Source: Xanthomonas euroxanthea (lineage in GTDB: Bacteria; Pseudomonadota; Gammaproteobacteria; Xanthomonadales; Xanthomonadaceae). Taken from it: 64,000 nt of DNA. The notes under the pieces are model-generated. The model ran no database searches. It saw nothing but the letters and a program-made list of their open reading frames with translations, and had not been told where the DNA came from. Positions 26,448 through 35,636 of the stretch are shown one piece after another. The position numbers and the translations under genes are program-made. How positions within the stretch are numbered: the stretch's first letter is position 1; every line of letters starts with the position of its first letter. The DNA lies in assembly GCF_900476395.1 (NCBI RefSeq), contig NZ_UIHB01000006.1:124001-188000 (forward strand), in the 5' to 3' direction.

Positions 26448-27595
26448 GTGTCGATGTCGGCCAGCGCCCGCTGCGGTACACGCAGGCCGAAGCGTTCGTG
26501 CTCGCGGCGTAACTGCCCGGCCAGCCCGGCGTCCAGCGGGCGCTGACCGTGTTCGTCGGCATAGCCGAACAGGCCGGTGGGGCAATGGCGGTAGTTGTCC
26601 CAGCCCGGATAGTCCAGCACCGGATACAGGCAGATCCCCTCCATCGGCACGCCCTGCTGCATGGCCAGTGCCACTTCACTGGCGACGTGCGCAAGCCAGC
26701 CGGCGCGTTTGTCGCCTTCGGCACCGGTTTCGGAGAGGATCAGCGGGCGCTGATAGCGTTGCCAGAATTCGCCCATGATCGCCGAGAGCGGGCGGTGGTC
26801 GGCGGACGTGCGCGGGATCGGTGCACCGCCCAGGTACCACTGGTTGTCCGCGTAGTAGTTGAGGCCGACGATGTCCAGATACTGCGGCGCGCCGCCCAGC
26901 CCGGGCCACTGCCTGCCGCAGATCATGTCCCAGGCCTCGAATTGCGCCACCCGCAGGCGCTCGGCTTCCCGGCGCGGGCCGGGGCGGTCGTTGGCGGCGG
27001 CCACATGGATGGCCGGGTCCACCTGCACGAAGCGCGCGCGCGGTTCGACCTGTCGCACCGCGTCGATCGCGGCAATGGTGGCGCGTACCAGCTGGTGCTT
27101 GAGCTCGAAGCCGCGCCCGCGCGCCTTCGGATGCATGCGCGCGTGGTCGCCGCCATTCCAGGCCCAGAACGAGATCTCGTTGATCGGCGCGTAGAACGGC
27201 ACGGCATCGCTTGCGTTCTTGACGCATTGCGCCGCCGCGGCAGCAAAACGCGCGAAACGATCGACGAACTGCGGGCTCCAGATATCCACATCGTCCGGCC
27301 AGCCGTAGTGGCACAGATCCCAGATCACCTGGGTACCGGCGGCATTGGCGGCATGCAGCATCGGCAGGAAGCTGGACCAGTCGTACTGCCCTGGCCGTTG
27401 CTCGATCAGGTGCCAGCGCAGGCCATCGCGCGCCGTACGCATGCCGTGCGCGGACACGGCGCGATAGTCGTTTTCCGCCCAGCGGTCGTGCCGGGTGCCG
27501 GCGATCAGATCCAGCCGGCGGCCATCGCGCCGGCGATGGGTCGAACACTCGAAGCCCGCCATGAAAAAACTGTCGAACACTGTGGGGCTGTGCAT
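26444..27595 (-). CDS. GH1-like glycoside hydrolase (383 aa)
   Basis: Start MHSPTVFDSFFMAGFECSTH. A TIM-barrel glycosidase pattern: GLRWHLIEQRPGQYDW, VIWDLCHYGWPDDVDIW, acid/base region APINEISFWAW, then VGLNYYADNQW and nucleophile region ILSETGAEGDKR. These correspond to the two catalytic Glu of GH1/GH-A enzymes. At 383 aa it is shorter than classical beta-glucosidases (~450). No signal peptide, so presumably cytosolic. Within the galactofuranose operon it may trim or remodel an intermediate (inference). Confidence 0.82.
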   Translation of the reverse strand: MHSPTVFDSFFMAGFECSTHRRRDGRRLDLIAGTRHDRWAENDYRAVSAHGMRTARDGLRWHLIEQRPGQYDWSSFLPMLHAANAAGTQVIWDLCHYGWPDDVDIWSPQFVDRFARFAAAAAQCVKNASDAVPFYAPINEISFWAWNGGDHARMHPKARGRGFELKHQLVRATIAAIDAVRQVEPRARFVQVDPAIHVAAANDRPGPRREAERLRVAQFEAWDMICGRQWPGLGGAPQYLDIVGLNYYADNQWYLGGAPIPRTSADHRPLSAIMGEFWQRYQRPLILSETGAEGDKRAGWLAHVASEVALAMQQGVPMEGICLYPVLDYPGWDNYRHCPTGLFGYADEHGQRPLDAGLAGQLRREHERFGLRVPQRALADIDT

Positions 27596-27721
27596 CTGGG
27601 GTCCTGCTGCATCTTCGCCGCACTGCCGGCGGAACAATGAAATGTGATTGACACGCCACGCCGGCCTGGAACGCCGCTTCGCATCACCGCCGCGCAATTC
27701 GGCCGGGTGAGATCCGGCCGC

Positions 27722-28909
27722 TCAGGCCATCAGTTCGGCGCGGCGTTGGTGCTCGGCGTCTTCGATGCGCTTGAACAAGGCCAGCGCCTGGCCGACGACC
27801 TGATCCATGTTGTAGTACTTGTAGGTGCCCAGCCGCCCCAGGAAGGTGACATTGGGCGTCTGGGCGGCCAGCCGTTCGTAGCGCCGGTACAGCTCGGCGT
27901 TTTCCGCACGCGGGATCGGATAATACGGGTCGCCATCGGCCGAAGGATACTCGTGGGTGAGGCTGGTCCTGGGATGCTGCTGGCCGGTCAGGTGCTTGTA
28001 CTCGGTGATGCGCGTGTAGGCGACAGCTTCGGCCGGGTAGTTGACCGTGGCCACCGATTGAACCTGTTCCTGATCCACGGTGCTGTGTTCGAACCTGAGT
28101 GAGCGATACGGCAGCTTGCCGTAGCAATGGTCGAAGTATTCGTCCACCGGGCCGCTGTAGACCAGCTGGTCGTAGTCCAGCTCGTCGCGGATCTCGCGGT
28201 AGTCGGTATTGAGCATCACCTTGATGTTGGGGTGATCGAGCATGCGTTCGAACATGCGCGTATAGCCGTGCAACGGCATCTGCTGGAAGGTGTCGGTGAA
28301 GTAGCGGTCGTCGTCGTTGGTGCGGGTGGGCACGCGCGAGGTCACCGACTTGTCCAGCTGCGACGGATCCAGGCCCCATTGTTTGCGCGTATAGCCCTGG
28401 AAGAAGGTTTCGTACAGCTCGCGGCCCACCTGGTTGATCACCACATCCTCGCTGGTCTGGATGTCGGCCACCGGCTCGGCGCGGCTGGCCAGGAACGCGG
28501 CAGCGGCGTCCTCGGTGGTGAGCTGCAGGCCGTAGAGCCGGTTCAAGGTGGTCATGTTGATCGGGATCGGCACCTGCTGCTCGCCCACCTGCGCCAGCAC
28601 GCGGTGCTCGTAGGGCCGCCACTGGGTGAAGCTGGACAGGTAATCCACGATGCGCTGCGCATTGGTGTGGAAGATATGCGGGCCGTAGCGATGGATCAGC
28701 ACCCCGGCGTCGTCATGGAAGTCGTAGGCATTGCCACCGATATGGGGGCGGCGGTCGACCACCAGCACGCGCTTGCCCAGACCGGCGGCCAGACGCTCGG
28801 CCAGCACGCTGCCGGCAAAGCCCGCGCCGATGATCAGGTAGTCGAATCCGCGCCGGGTGCCGCCGAGCACGCGCGTGCTCGCCAGCGGGACGGTGCCCGA
28901 GGGTGTCAT
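27722..28909 (-). CDS. glf: UDP-galactopyranose mutase (395 aa)
   Basis: FAD-binding start DYLIIGAGFAGSVLAERLA, then VVDRRPHIGGNAYD, RYGPHIFHTN, YTRKQWGLDPSQLDKSV, and the C-terminal region GRLGTYKYYNMDQVVGQAL. These are all diagnostic of Glf, the flavoenzyme converting UDP-galactopyranose to UDP-galactofuranose. The ATG overlaps the glycosyltransferase stop by four bases. GalE encoded two genes upstream would supply UDP-galactose. Length is normal. Confidence 0.95.
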   Translation of the reverse strand: MTPSGTVPLASTRVLGGTRRGFDYLIIGAGFAGSVLAERLAAGLGKRVLVVDRRPHIGGNAYDFHDDAGVLIHRYGPHIFHTNAQRIVDYLSSFTQWRPYEHRVLAQVGEQQVPIPINMTTLNRLYGLQLTTEDAAAAFLASRAEPVADIQTSEDVVINQVGRELYETFFQGYTRKQWGLDPSQLDKSVTSRVPTRTNDDDRYFTDTFQQMPLHGYTRMFERMLDHPNIKVMLNTDYREIRDELDYDQLVYSGPVDEYFDHCYGKLPYRSLRFEHSTVDQEQVQSVATVNYPAEAVAYTRITEYKHLTGQQHPRTSLTHEYPSADGDPYYPIPRAENAELYRRYERLAAQTPNVTFLGRLGTYKYYNMDQVVGQALALFKRIEDAEHQRRAELMA

Positions 28910-30090
28910 TGCTTCCACGTGAGTTTCTCCTGCATCAAGGCATGGGTGTGGTCCCAGGACATCTCGCCCAGTACCTGGTCGGCGGTGTCCAGCAGCTGTT
29001 CGCGGTCGCTGCCGTCGCGCAGGGCGTCCTCGCAGGCGGCCACGAAGGCCGCAGCGGTGTCGGCAATGCGCACCACGCCGGTGTCGCCATAGGTGCGCAC
29101 CACATCGTGGATCGGCGTGGACACCACCGGGCAGCCGCCGGCCAGGTATTCGGGCGTCTTGGTCGGGCTGATGAAACGGGTGGAGGCGTTCATTGCGAAC
29201 GGCATCAGTGCCACCTGCCAACCGGACAGATAGCCGGGCAGCGCGTCATACGTCTTGCCACCGAGATAATGGATGTTGGCGGCCTGCGGCAGGTCGGACG
29301 CGGCGATCTTGACCACCGGCCCGATCATCACGAACTGCCACTGCGGCCGCTGCCTGGCGATATCGCGCAGCAGGGCCACGTCGAAGCGCTCGTCGATCAC
29401 GCCATAGAAGCCCAGGCGCGGGTGCGGGATGGCGGCCTGGTCGGCCGGTTCCTGCTGCGGCTGGCGTGCGGCGGCAAAATGCGCCACGTCCACGCTGCTG
29501 GGGAAGGCATGGATGTTGGCGTGCAGTGCACGCTTGGCTTCCCAGATGCTGTAGCCACCGGTGAACACCACGTCGGCGCGTTGCAGCAGTTCGCGCTCGC
29601 GCTGTACCAGCTCGGGTGGCGCACCGGCAAATGCCGACAGCTCGTCCATGCAGTCGTAGACGATCGCGCGCGCACGCAGATGCGCACTGAAGCTCAGACT
29701 CATCGGCGTGTAGTACCACAGCAGCAGATCGCCCACGCCAAGCTCGGCCAGGTAGCCATCCAGCAACTGGCGCTGCGCCTGCACCGCATCCTCGCCCGTG
29801 CACCCGGCCGGCAGGCGTGGCACCAGCACATGCAGGCCGCCTTCTTCGCCGCGTAGCTGCAGCCAGGGTTCGGATTCATCGCAGGCGATGGGCTCTTCCC
29901 AGAACAGCACATTGCAGTCGCCGGCAAAGCGCGACATCAGATGCTGCGGGCGTTGGTAGACAAAGCTCCAGCGCAGATGCGACAGGCACAACAGGGTGGT
30001 GCGTGCCGGATCGAACTGCGGCGCGCTGTCGGAGGAAACGGCTCGGCGGCTCTTGCCGATGTCGTCGTGGAACTGACCAGCCCAACTCAT
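28906..30090 (-). CDS. glycosyltransferase (394 aa)
   Basis: Start MSWAGQFHDDIGKSRRA with GAGGTC upstream. GT-B-type: N-terminal CLSHLRWSFVYQRPQHLMSRF, middle IVYDCMDELSAFAGAPPEL, then PRLGFYGVIDERFDVALLRDIA, and a donor-site region FISPTKTPEYLAGGCPVVSTP. Similar proteins are called glycosyltransferase family 1/4. Sandwiched between galE and glf with tight spacing, so it may transfer galactofuranose or galactose to a surface glycan. Acceptor unknown. Confidence 0.87.
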   Translation of the reverse strand: MSWAGQFHDDIGKSRRAVSSDSAPQFDPARTTLLCLSHLRWSFVYQRPQHLMSRFAGDCNVLFWEEPIACDESEPWLQLRGEEGGLHVLVPRLPAGCTGEDAVQAQRQLLDGYLAELGVGDLLLWYYTPMSLSFSAHLRARAIVYDCMDELSAFAGAPPELVQRERELLQRADVVFTGGYSIWEAKRALHANIHAFPSSVDVAHFAAARQPQQEPADQAAIPHPRLGFYGVIDERFDVALLRDIARQRPQWQFVMIGPVVKIAASDLPQAANIHYLGGKTYDALPGYLSGWQVALMPFAMNASTRFISPTKTPEYLAGGCPVVSTPIHDVVRTYGDTGVVRIADTAAAFVAACEDALRDGSDREQLLDTADQVLGEMSWDHTHALMQEKLTWKQ

Positions 30091-30128
30091 GGAATGACCT
30101 CGCTGAAGAAAAAAGGAATGCGCGCCGC

Positions 30129-31298
30129 TCAGGCGCGCGATAGACGGTCCGTCGGGACCAGCGTGCGTGCAGGCTCGCTGCGCCGGCGGCCCTCGGCGGC
30201 CGGCAACAGGCAGCGCGCCGGCGCGGCTGCGTCGCGCGCAATCTCGGGGTCCGGCACCGGTGCCGGTGTGCGCGACGTGCGCAGGCGCGAGGTGGCATAG
30301 CCGGCCGGATGCATGGACTGCCAGCGCCAGGCGTCGCCACACATGCGGTCCAGGTCGTGTTCGGCCTTCCAGCCGAGCAGGCGATGGGCGAGCGTGGCAT
30401 TGGCGTAGTACACCGCCACATCGCCGCCGCGACGCGGCGCAATGCGCAGCGGTATGCGCCGGCCACTGGCGCGCTCGAACGCGGCAGCCACTTCGCGCAC
30501 GCTGTAGCCGCGCCCGGTGCCTAGGTTCACCACCAGGCCGGTGCGCTCGCGCTGCAGGTAGTCGATGGCATCCACGTGCGCGCGTGCCAGATCCATCACA
30601 TGCAGGTAGTCGCGCACGCCGGTGCCGTCGGCAGTGGGGTAGTCGTCGCCAAAGACCTGCAGCGCATCGCGGCGACCGACCGCCACCTGCGCGATATAGG
30701 GCATCAGATTGTTCGGTACGCCGCGCGGGTCTTCGCCCAGGTAACCGCTGGGATGCGCACCGACCGGGTTGAAGTAGCGCAGCAGCGCCGCGTCGAATTC
30801 CGGCCAGGCCGCGCTGAGGTCGGCGATCATCTCCTCCATCATCAGCTTGGTGCGCCCGTAGGGATTGCTCGCCTTCAGCGGCGCGTCCTCCCGGATCGGG
30901 CTGGTGTTGGCGTCGCCATACACGGTGGCCGAGGAACTGAATACCAGCGTGCTCACCTGGGCGGTGCGCATCGCGCGCAGCAGTGCCAGCGTGCCGGTCA
31001 CGTTGTTGTTGAAGTACAGCAACGGTTCGCGCACCGATTCGCCCACCGCCTTGAGCGCGGCAAAATGCAGCACCGCCTCGATCTTCCTTGCAGCCAGCAG
31101 CGTGCCCAGCTCGGGTGCGCGCACATCCATGCGATGGAAGTCCGGGCGAAACCCCATCAGGTGCTGCAGATGGTCGAGCACGCGCTCGGAGGAATTGCTC
31201 AAATTATCGACAATGCACACCTGGTGGCCACGCAGTGCCAATTCGACGCAGGTGTGTGAGCCGATATAGCCGGTGCCGCCAGTGACCAGGATTCTCAT
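30129..31298 (-). CDS. galE: UDP-glucose 4-epimerase (389 aa)
   Basis: Extended SDR: NAD loop VTGGTGYIGSHTCVEL, FSSSATVYGD, catalytic NPYGRTKLMMEE (Tyr/Lys), YFNPVGAHPSG, and DYLHVMDLARAHVDAI. It interconverts UDP-glucose and UDP-galactose. The enzyme core ends at about residue 335; a further ~50 residues rich in Ala, Arg and Pro form an unusual C-terminal tail. First gene of the operon galE / GT / glf / glycosidase / ABC exporter. Confidence 0.95.
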   Translation of the reverse strand: MRILVTGGTGYIGSHTCVELALRGHQVCIVDNLSNSSERVLDHLQHLMGFRPDFHRMDVRAPELGTLLAARKIEAVLHFAALKAVGESVREPLLYFNNNVTGTLALLRAMRTAQVSTLVFSSSATVYGDANTSPIREDAPLKASNPYGRTKLMMEEMIADLSAAWPEFDAALLRYFNPVGAHPSGYLGEDPRGVPNNLMPYIAQVAVGRRDALQVFGDDYPTADGTGVRDYLHVMDLARAHVDAIDYLQRERTGLVVNLGTGRGYSVREVAAAFERASGRRIPLRIAPRRGGDVAVYYANATLAHRLLGWKAEHDLDRMCGDAWRWQSMHPAGYATSRLRTSRTPAPVPDPEIARDAAAPARCLLPAAEGRRRSEPARTLVPTDRLSRA

Positions 31299-31715
31299 TG
31301 ATTGTCTGCCTTGTGGAGGGCGCTCACGCGCCGGCCTCTCAATGGCGCGGATGCACCACGTCGCACGTTTCGATGCGTGTTGCGTGACGTCATCGCGCCG
31401 GCAGTGCACTGCTCCTGCGCCACGCATGGGTGACGGGCAGCTCTGGGCGAGAAGAAGGGGGTGTGCATCACGGTCCAACGCCACCCACGGTAGGAGTGCG
31501 GCCGTGAGAGCAGGCACAGTGGTGGGTGCGTGCCGCGCGAGTGTGGCCTTGACCGAAACCTCACCGTGACTGTGGGTCGGTGGATGCGCGCGCCGTGTTG
31601 CTGGCGGCGCGCAGCGCATCGCCCCGGGCACTGCAAGCGCACGCTGCGGCAACGAAAAAGCCCGCCGGGCTAGGACGCCAGGCGGGCTTGACGGTGCAGT
31701 GCGGCGTTGGGCGGG
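31299..31715. other. intergenic region (417 bp) with galE operon promoter
   Basis: Upstream of galE on the minus strand; also holds the SDR terminator at its right end. No gene supported and no clear operator seen. Confidence 0.5.
31656..31690 (-). terminator. Rho-independent terminator of the SDR gene
   Basis: Arms AAGCCCGCC (31659-31667) and complement (31682-31690). On the minus strand the stem is followed by five T. 26 bases past the SDR stop. Confidence 0.78.
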
Positions 31716-32582
31716 TTACAGCGTGACGGCGCCGCCGGCAATGGTGAGCAAGGTGCCCGAGGTGTAGCTGGCGGTATCGGCTGCCAGCATCACGTACGCC
31801 GATGCCAGCTCGACCGGCTGCCCGGGGCGGCCCATCGGTGTCTGGCCGCCGAAGTTTTCCACCGACTCCTCATCCATGCCGGCGGGAATGAACGGCGTCC
31901 AGATCGGACCCGGCAATACCGCATTGACGCGGATGTGCTTGTCGGCCAGTACGCCGGCCAGGCCAATGGTCAGGTTGGCCAATGCCCCCTTGGTGGCGGC
32001 ATACGGCAGGATGTTCGGCGTCGGTTTCTTGGATTGCACCGAGGCGGTGTTGATGATGGAGCCACCGTCGGTCATCAGCGGCACCGACAACTGCACCAGA
32101 TGGAACACGGCATGCACGTTGGTGTCGAAGGTCTTACGCCACTCCTCCAGCGTGATGTCTTCAAAATTTTCGAAATACTGCTGGTAGCCGGCGTTGTTGA
32201 CCAGGATGTCCAGGCCGCCGAAGGTGCTGTTGACCTTGTCGATCAACGCAGCGGCCTGGGCGGGGTCGCTGATATCGCAGCCCACCAGCAACGCCTTGAC
32301 GCCGGCCTTCTCGATCAATGCGCCAATTCTGGCAGCGTCTTCCTGCTCATCGGGAAGATAGGCGATTGCCACATCGGCCCCCTCGCGTGCATACGCAATC
32401 GCCACGGCCGCGCCGATGCCGCTGTCGCCGCCGGTGATCAACGCACGTTTGCCGGTGAGCTGCCCGTGGCCGACATAACTGTCTTCGCCATGGTCCGGGC
32501 GCGGGTCCATCTTTTCGGTACGCCCGGGGAAACCCTGTTGCTGCGGTTTGAACGGTGGGCGGGGGTAGTTGGGTACGGGCAT
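31716..32582 (-). CDS. short-chain dehydrogenase/reductase, YghA/GSP39-like (288 aa)
   Basis: Start MPVPNYPRPPFKPQQQGFPG with CAGGAGACAAC upstream. The ~40-residue Pro-rich lead before the Rossmann fold is typical of the YghA/YhdF stress SDR subgroup. Cofactor loop ITGGDSGIGAAVA, NNAG, catalytic Ser in TASVQSKK, YAATK (Tyr/Lys), and PGPIWTPFIP. Physiological substrate unknown. Own terminator. Often part of general-stress regulons in other bacteria. Confidence 0.92.
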   Translation of the reverse strand: MPVPNYPRPPFKPQQQGFPGRTEKMDPRPDHGEDSYVGHGQLTGKRALITGGDSGIGAAVAIAYAREGADVAIAYLPDEQEDAARIGALIEKAGVKALLVGCDISDPAQAAALIDKVNSTFGGLDILVNNAGYQQYFENFEDITLEEWRKTFDTNVHAVFHLVQLSVPLMTDGGSIINTASVQSKKPTPNILPYAATKGALANLTIGLAGVLADKHIRVNAVLPGPIWTPFIPAGMDEESVENFGGQTPMGRPGQPVELASAYVMLAADTASYTSGTLLTIAGGAVTL

Positions 32583-32795
32583 TGTTGTCTCCTGACGAGA
32601 TGACGCATCACTGTGATGCAGCAGTGTGCGCACGCAAACGTAAACGCACGGGCTAGGCGATGTCGGCGGCGTGTGTGGTGCCCCCGCCGCTTGCGCGCGC
32701 GCCGCTCGCTTCACGCCACCGCGCAGCTTTGTTCACTGCTCTGCAATGCGCACCGGCCTAGCGTGGGCTCATGACCACAACGCAGGAGAACGACG

Positions 32796-32981
32796 ATGGG
32801 CAGTGAACCGAAAAAGCCGTGGGGTCCGGACGATGATCAGAAAAAGCCGTTTACGCCGCAGGAACAGCGCAACGAGGATGTGGAGTGGAAGGTCCACGAC
32901 ATGCCCGATGAAGACCGCGATGTGAACAAGGCCGACCCTGAACACGATTACGAACGCCCGGACGGCTCAGAAAAGCGCTGA
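32796..32981 (+). CDS. small hydrophilic hypothetical protein (61 aa)
   Basis: MGSEPKKPWGPDDDQKKPFT, then QRNEDVEWKVHDMPDEDRDVNKADPEHDYE. Very charged, no hydrophobic core, likely disordered. GCAGGAGAACGACG before the ATG is a strong ribosome-binding site, nearly the same leader as the 55-aa gene at 22178. Function unknown. Confidence 0.72.
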   Translation: MGSEPKKPWGPDDDQKKPFTPQEQRNEDVEWKVHDMPDEDRDVNKADPEHDYERPDGSEKR

Positions 32982-33554
32982 GTCGCGCGCAATGCTGCAG
33001 TTGCGGCGTCCGTCATGCCGGCGCACGCAAGCGCGCGCCGCGTCATGGCGCTGGCGTGGCGGATCCATGCACACTGTCTCTACGCCTGCCGCGTAGGCTA
33101 GCGGTCACACCTCGCGATCACGGCTTGCATCCATTGGCCCTGAAGCCGCGGTTGCGCGACGCTGCAACCAGCGTCTCGGCTCGCCTCATCGCCCCTCAAC
33201 CGCCTCGCCGCCACATCACGGCGCAAGCGAGCTGATCCAGCAGCTCGGTCCAGCCGCGCCCGCGCGCAGGCCGCGCTCCCATCCCCATCAAAGCTTGCGC
33301 TGTTTGGCGTTTCGACGCATTCGACGCGTCGACCGACCCCAACCGTGACGCTTGGCACTGGCGTAATCCCGCGTTGCCCTGCGTACTTCGGGCAAACTTC
33401 TACGGCGAGCTCGACTCTGGGGAAGCGAGCGCCAGGTGGCCGGACGGCCGTGACAGCGATGTGCGATTTTCGTGGTGGCGTGCAGGCGCGTTTTTCGCGC
33501 CGCCGTCACAATTCTCAACTGAACATGTATTAGTCATTGCGGACAGAAGCGCTC
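32982..33554. other. intergenic region (573 bp) before the sigma-54 activator gene
   Basis: No gene supported. The last ~60 bases (33500-33550) are AT-rich (AATTCTCAACTGAACATGTATTAG contains candidate -35/-10 spacing) and probably hold the promoter of the response regulator. The rest is featureless. Confidence 0.4.
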
Positions 33555-34835
33555 ATGGACCGTCTTTCCTGCGCCATCATCGACGACGACGTGGAGTTCT
33601 GCGATCAGGTGGTTGAGCTAGCCACCGATAGCGGCTTCCGTGCCAAGGGCATCCACACCCTTGGCGAAGCCAGCCGTTGGCTGGACAGCAACTTTCCCGA
33701 CCTGTTGGTGGTGGATGTTGGCCTGCCCGACGGCAGCGGTTTCGATCTCATCGAACGGCTCGACCCGGATCACACGCCGCAGATCGTGGTGGTCTCGGGC
33801 GATTACGCCTACGAAACCCAGGGCCGCGCGCAGCAGTTCGGCGTCAGCGAGTTCCTCACCAAACCGTTCGCGCCCGAACGGCTGGAACGCGTGCTCGGCG
33901 GCCTGCGTGAGGCGCAGCAGGGCAACCTGGGCATCATCGGCAACAGCGACAGCATCGTGCTGTTGCGCAAGGACATCGTGCGCGTGGCGCCGACCGATCT
34001 GAATGTGCTGGTGACCGGCGAAACCGGCACCGGCAAGGACCTGGTCGCGCGCGCCATCCATCGGGTCTCCGGCCGGCGTGGTCGCTTCGTGCCGGTCAAT
34101 TGCGGCGCCATTCCCGAGGAACTGTTGGCCAGCCAGCTGTTCGGCCACGAGCGTGGCAGCTTCACCGGTGCCGATCGTCGGCATGCCGGGTTCCTGGAGC
34201 AGGCCGCCGATGGCACGCTGTTCCTGGATGAGATCGGCGAGATGCCGACCCGGCTGCAGGTCTACCTGCTGCGCGCGATCGAGTCGCGCAGCTTCATGCG
34301 TGTGGGCGGCAGCGAGGAAATTCCGCTGGACGCGCGGGTCGTCGCGGCGACGCACCAGCATGTACAACGCGAGCACGGCGTGCTGCGCGAGGATCTGTTC
34401 TACCGGCTCAACGAATACCCGATCCAGGTGCCGCCGCTGCGCGAGCGTCGCGGCGACGCGCGTCTGCTGGGCCTGCGCGTGATTGACGAGCTCAACGTCA
34501 AGTACGGCACCCGCAAGCTGCCGACCAAATCGTTGCTGCGTTATCTGGCCTACCACACCTGGCCGGGGAACGTGCGCGAGTTGCGCTCGTTCATTCGCTA
34601 CCTGTACCTGCGCTCGGACGGCGACCTGTTGAGCGCGCCGGATGTGGTGCAGACCGTGCCGCAGGCCGACGAAGACGGCTTGCTGATTCCGGCGGGGTGG
34701 ACCATGCGCCAGGCCGAGGACGCCATGATCGAGGCGGCACTGGCGCGCACGCGCTTCAACAAGAAGGCGGCTGCGCGCGAATTGGGGATCAGCGTGCGCA
34801 CGCTGCACAACCGGCTCAGCGACAAGGACGCATAA
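33555..34835 (+). CDS. sigma-54-dependent response regulator, NtrC family (426 aa)
   Basis: Receiver domain: acidic pocket IIDDDVEF, phospho-acceptor Asp54 in LVVDVGLPDGSG, Lys in LTKPF. AAA+ domain: Walker A GETGTGKD, sigma-54 contact loop GSFTGA (Ser variant of GAFTGA), Walker B GTLFLDEIGE, arginine-finger region REDLFYRLNEYPI. C-terminal Fis-type HTH: NKKAAARELGISVRTLHNRL. It activates sigma-54 promoters when phosphorylated. The next gene begins directly after the TAA. The cognate kinase is not obvious; the HWE hybrid kinase 0.8 kb away is a candidate. Confidence 0.94.
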   Translation: MDRLSCAIIDDDVEFCDQVVELATDSGFRAKGIHTLGEASRWLDSNFPDLLVVDVGLPDGSGFDLIERLDPDHTPQIVVVSGDYAYETQGRAQQFGVSEFLTKPFAPERLERVLGGLREAQQGNLGIIGNSDSIVLLRKDIVRVAPTDLNVLVTGETGTGKDLVARAIHRVSGRRGRFVPVNCGAIPEELLASQLFGHERGSFTGADRRHAGFLEQAADGTLFLDEIGEMPTRLQVYLLRAIESRSFMRVGGSEEIPLDARVVAATHQHVQREHGVLREDLFYRLNEYPIQVPPLRERRGDARLLGLRVIDELNVKYGTRKLPTKSLLRYLAYHTWPGNVRELRSFIRYLYLRSDGDLLSAPDVVQTVPQADEDGLLIPAGWTMRQAEDAMIEAALARTRFNKKAAARELGISVRTLHNRLSDKDA

Positions 34836-35063
34836 GTGAGCGACGCATCGCATGGACGGCGGCGCGAGCTGCTGCATCAGCTGCGCAACCGCCTCAACGT
34901 GATGGGTTTTGCGTTGTATGCATTACGCAGCGAGACCTCCAAGCCCATGGAGACCTTGCGTGCCACCCATCAGTCGGCGGTGGAGTTGCTCAACCAGCTC
35001 GGCGAGGAAGAGCGCGCCCTGCGCCACGACGGTGCGGTGTCCCCCGACGGCACCGATCAGTAA
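34836..35063 (+). CDS. small histidine-box-like protein (75 aa), coupled to the NtrC-type regulator
   Basis: GTG start immediately after the regulator's TAA. The sequence GRRRELLHQLRNRLNVMGFALYAL resembles the H-box of histidine kinases (H-E-L-R-x-x-L-N); His14 lies where the phospho-accepting His would be, but with Gln-Leu-Arg. A second helix follows (METLRATHQSAVELLNQL). This could be a stand-alone dimerisation/phosphotransfer helical hairpin without an ATPase domain. Overlaps the end of the opposite response regulator by 7 bases. Function is inferred from pattern only. Confidence 0.75.
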   Translation: MSDASHGRRRELLHQLRNRLNVMGFALYALRSETSKPMETLRATHQSAVELLNQLGEEERALRHDGAVSPDGTDQ

Positions 35064-35440
35064 TGCTCGGCCGGTTGGGTCTGGCTGCTGAGCAGCGCGG
35101 TGATCGTCCGCGGGTTGTAGGGCTTCATGCAGTACGACAGGTGCGCAAACCGCGGCGGTAGCGTGTAGCGGTCGTAGCCGGAGCAGAATGAAAACGGTAC
35201 CCCGCGCTGCAGCAGCGCATCGGCCACCGGGAACACCGGTTGGCCACGCACATTGACGTCGAGCAATGCGCCGTCGATGGCCTGTCCGGAGGTCACCAGC
35301 GACAGCGCCTCGGGCACATTGCCCACCGGTCCGAGCACGCAGACGCCGGCCTCCAGCAACAGGTCGTTGAGTGATTCGGCCAGCAGGTAATCATCCTCGA
35401 CCACGAGAATGCGAAGTCCGTTGAGTGGATTGTCCAGCAT
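35057..35440 (-). CDS. receiver-only response regulator (127 aa)
   Basis: Start MLDNPLNGLRILVVEDDYLLAE with GAGGAATTCCC upstream. Asp pair in VVEDDY, phospho-acceptor Asp in GALLDVNVRG, and Lys in YCMKPYNP. SFCSGYDRYTLPPRF is typical of receivers paired with HWE-type kinases. No output domain. Divergent from the HWE hybrid kinase across a 196-base gap, so likely its partner (inference). Confidence 0.9.
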   Translation of the reverse strand: MLDNPLNGLRILVVEDDYLLAESLNDLLLEAGVCVLGPVGNVPEALSLVTSGQAIDGALLDVNVRGQPVFPVADALLQRGVPFSFCSGYDRYTLPPRFAHLSYCMKPYNPRTITALLSSQTQPAEHY

Positions 35441-35636
35441 GGGAATTCCTCGCGCGGTGGCGCGGTCCGGCGACGCGCACGCCATAGTGCGCGCCGTGTC
35501 GGTTAAGGCCGCGCGTAAGCAGGCGCTTCCAGACCCATCGCGTGCAGTGCCTGTACCGCTCAGACGCCGCGTAGCGGTAGAGGCAGGTTTACGCCATCAT
35601 TGACGATTGCGCCTGACACACGGCGCCGTTGATGCG

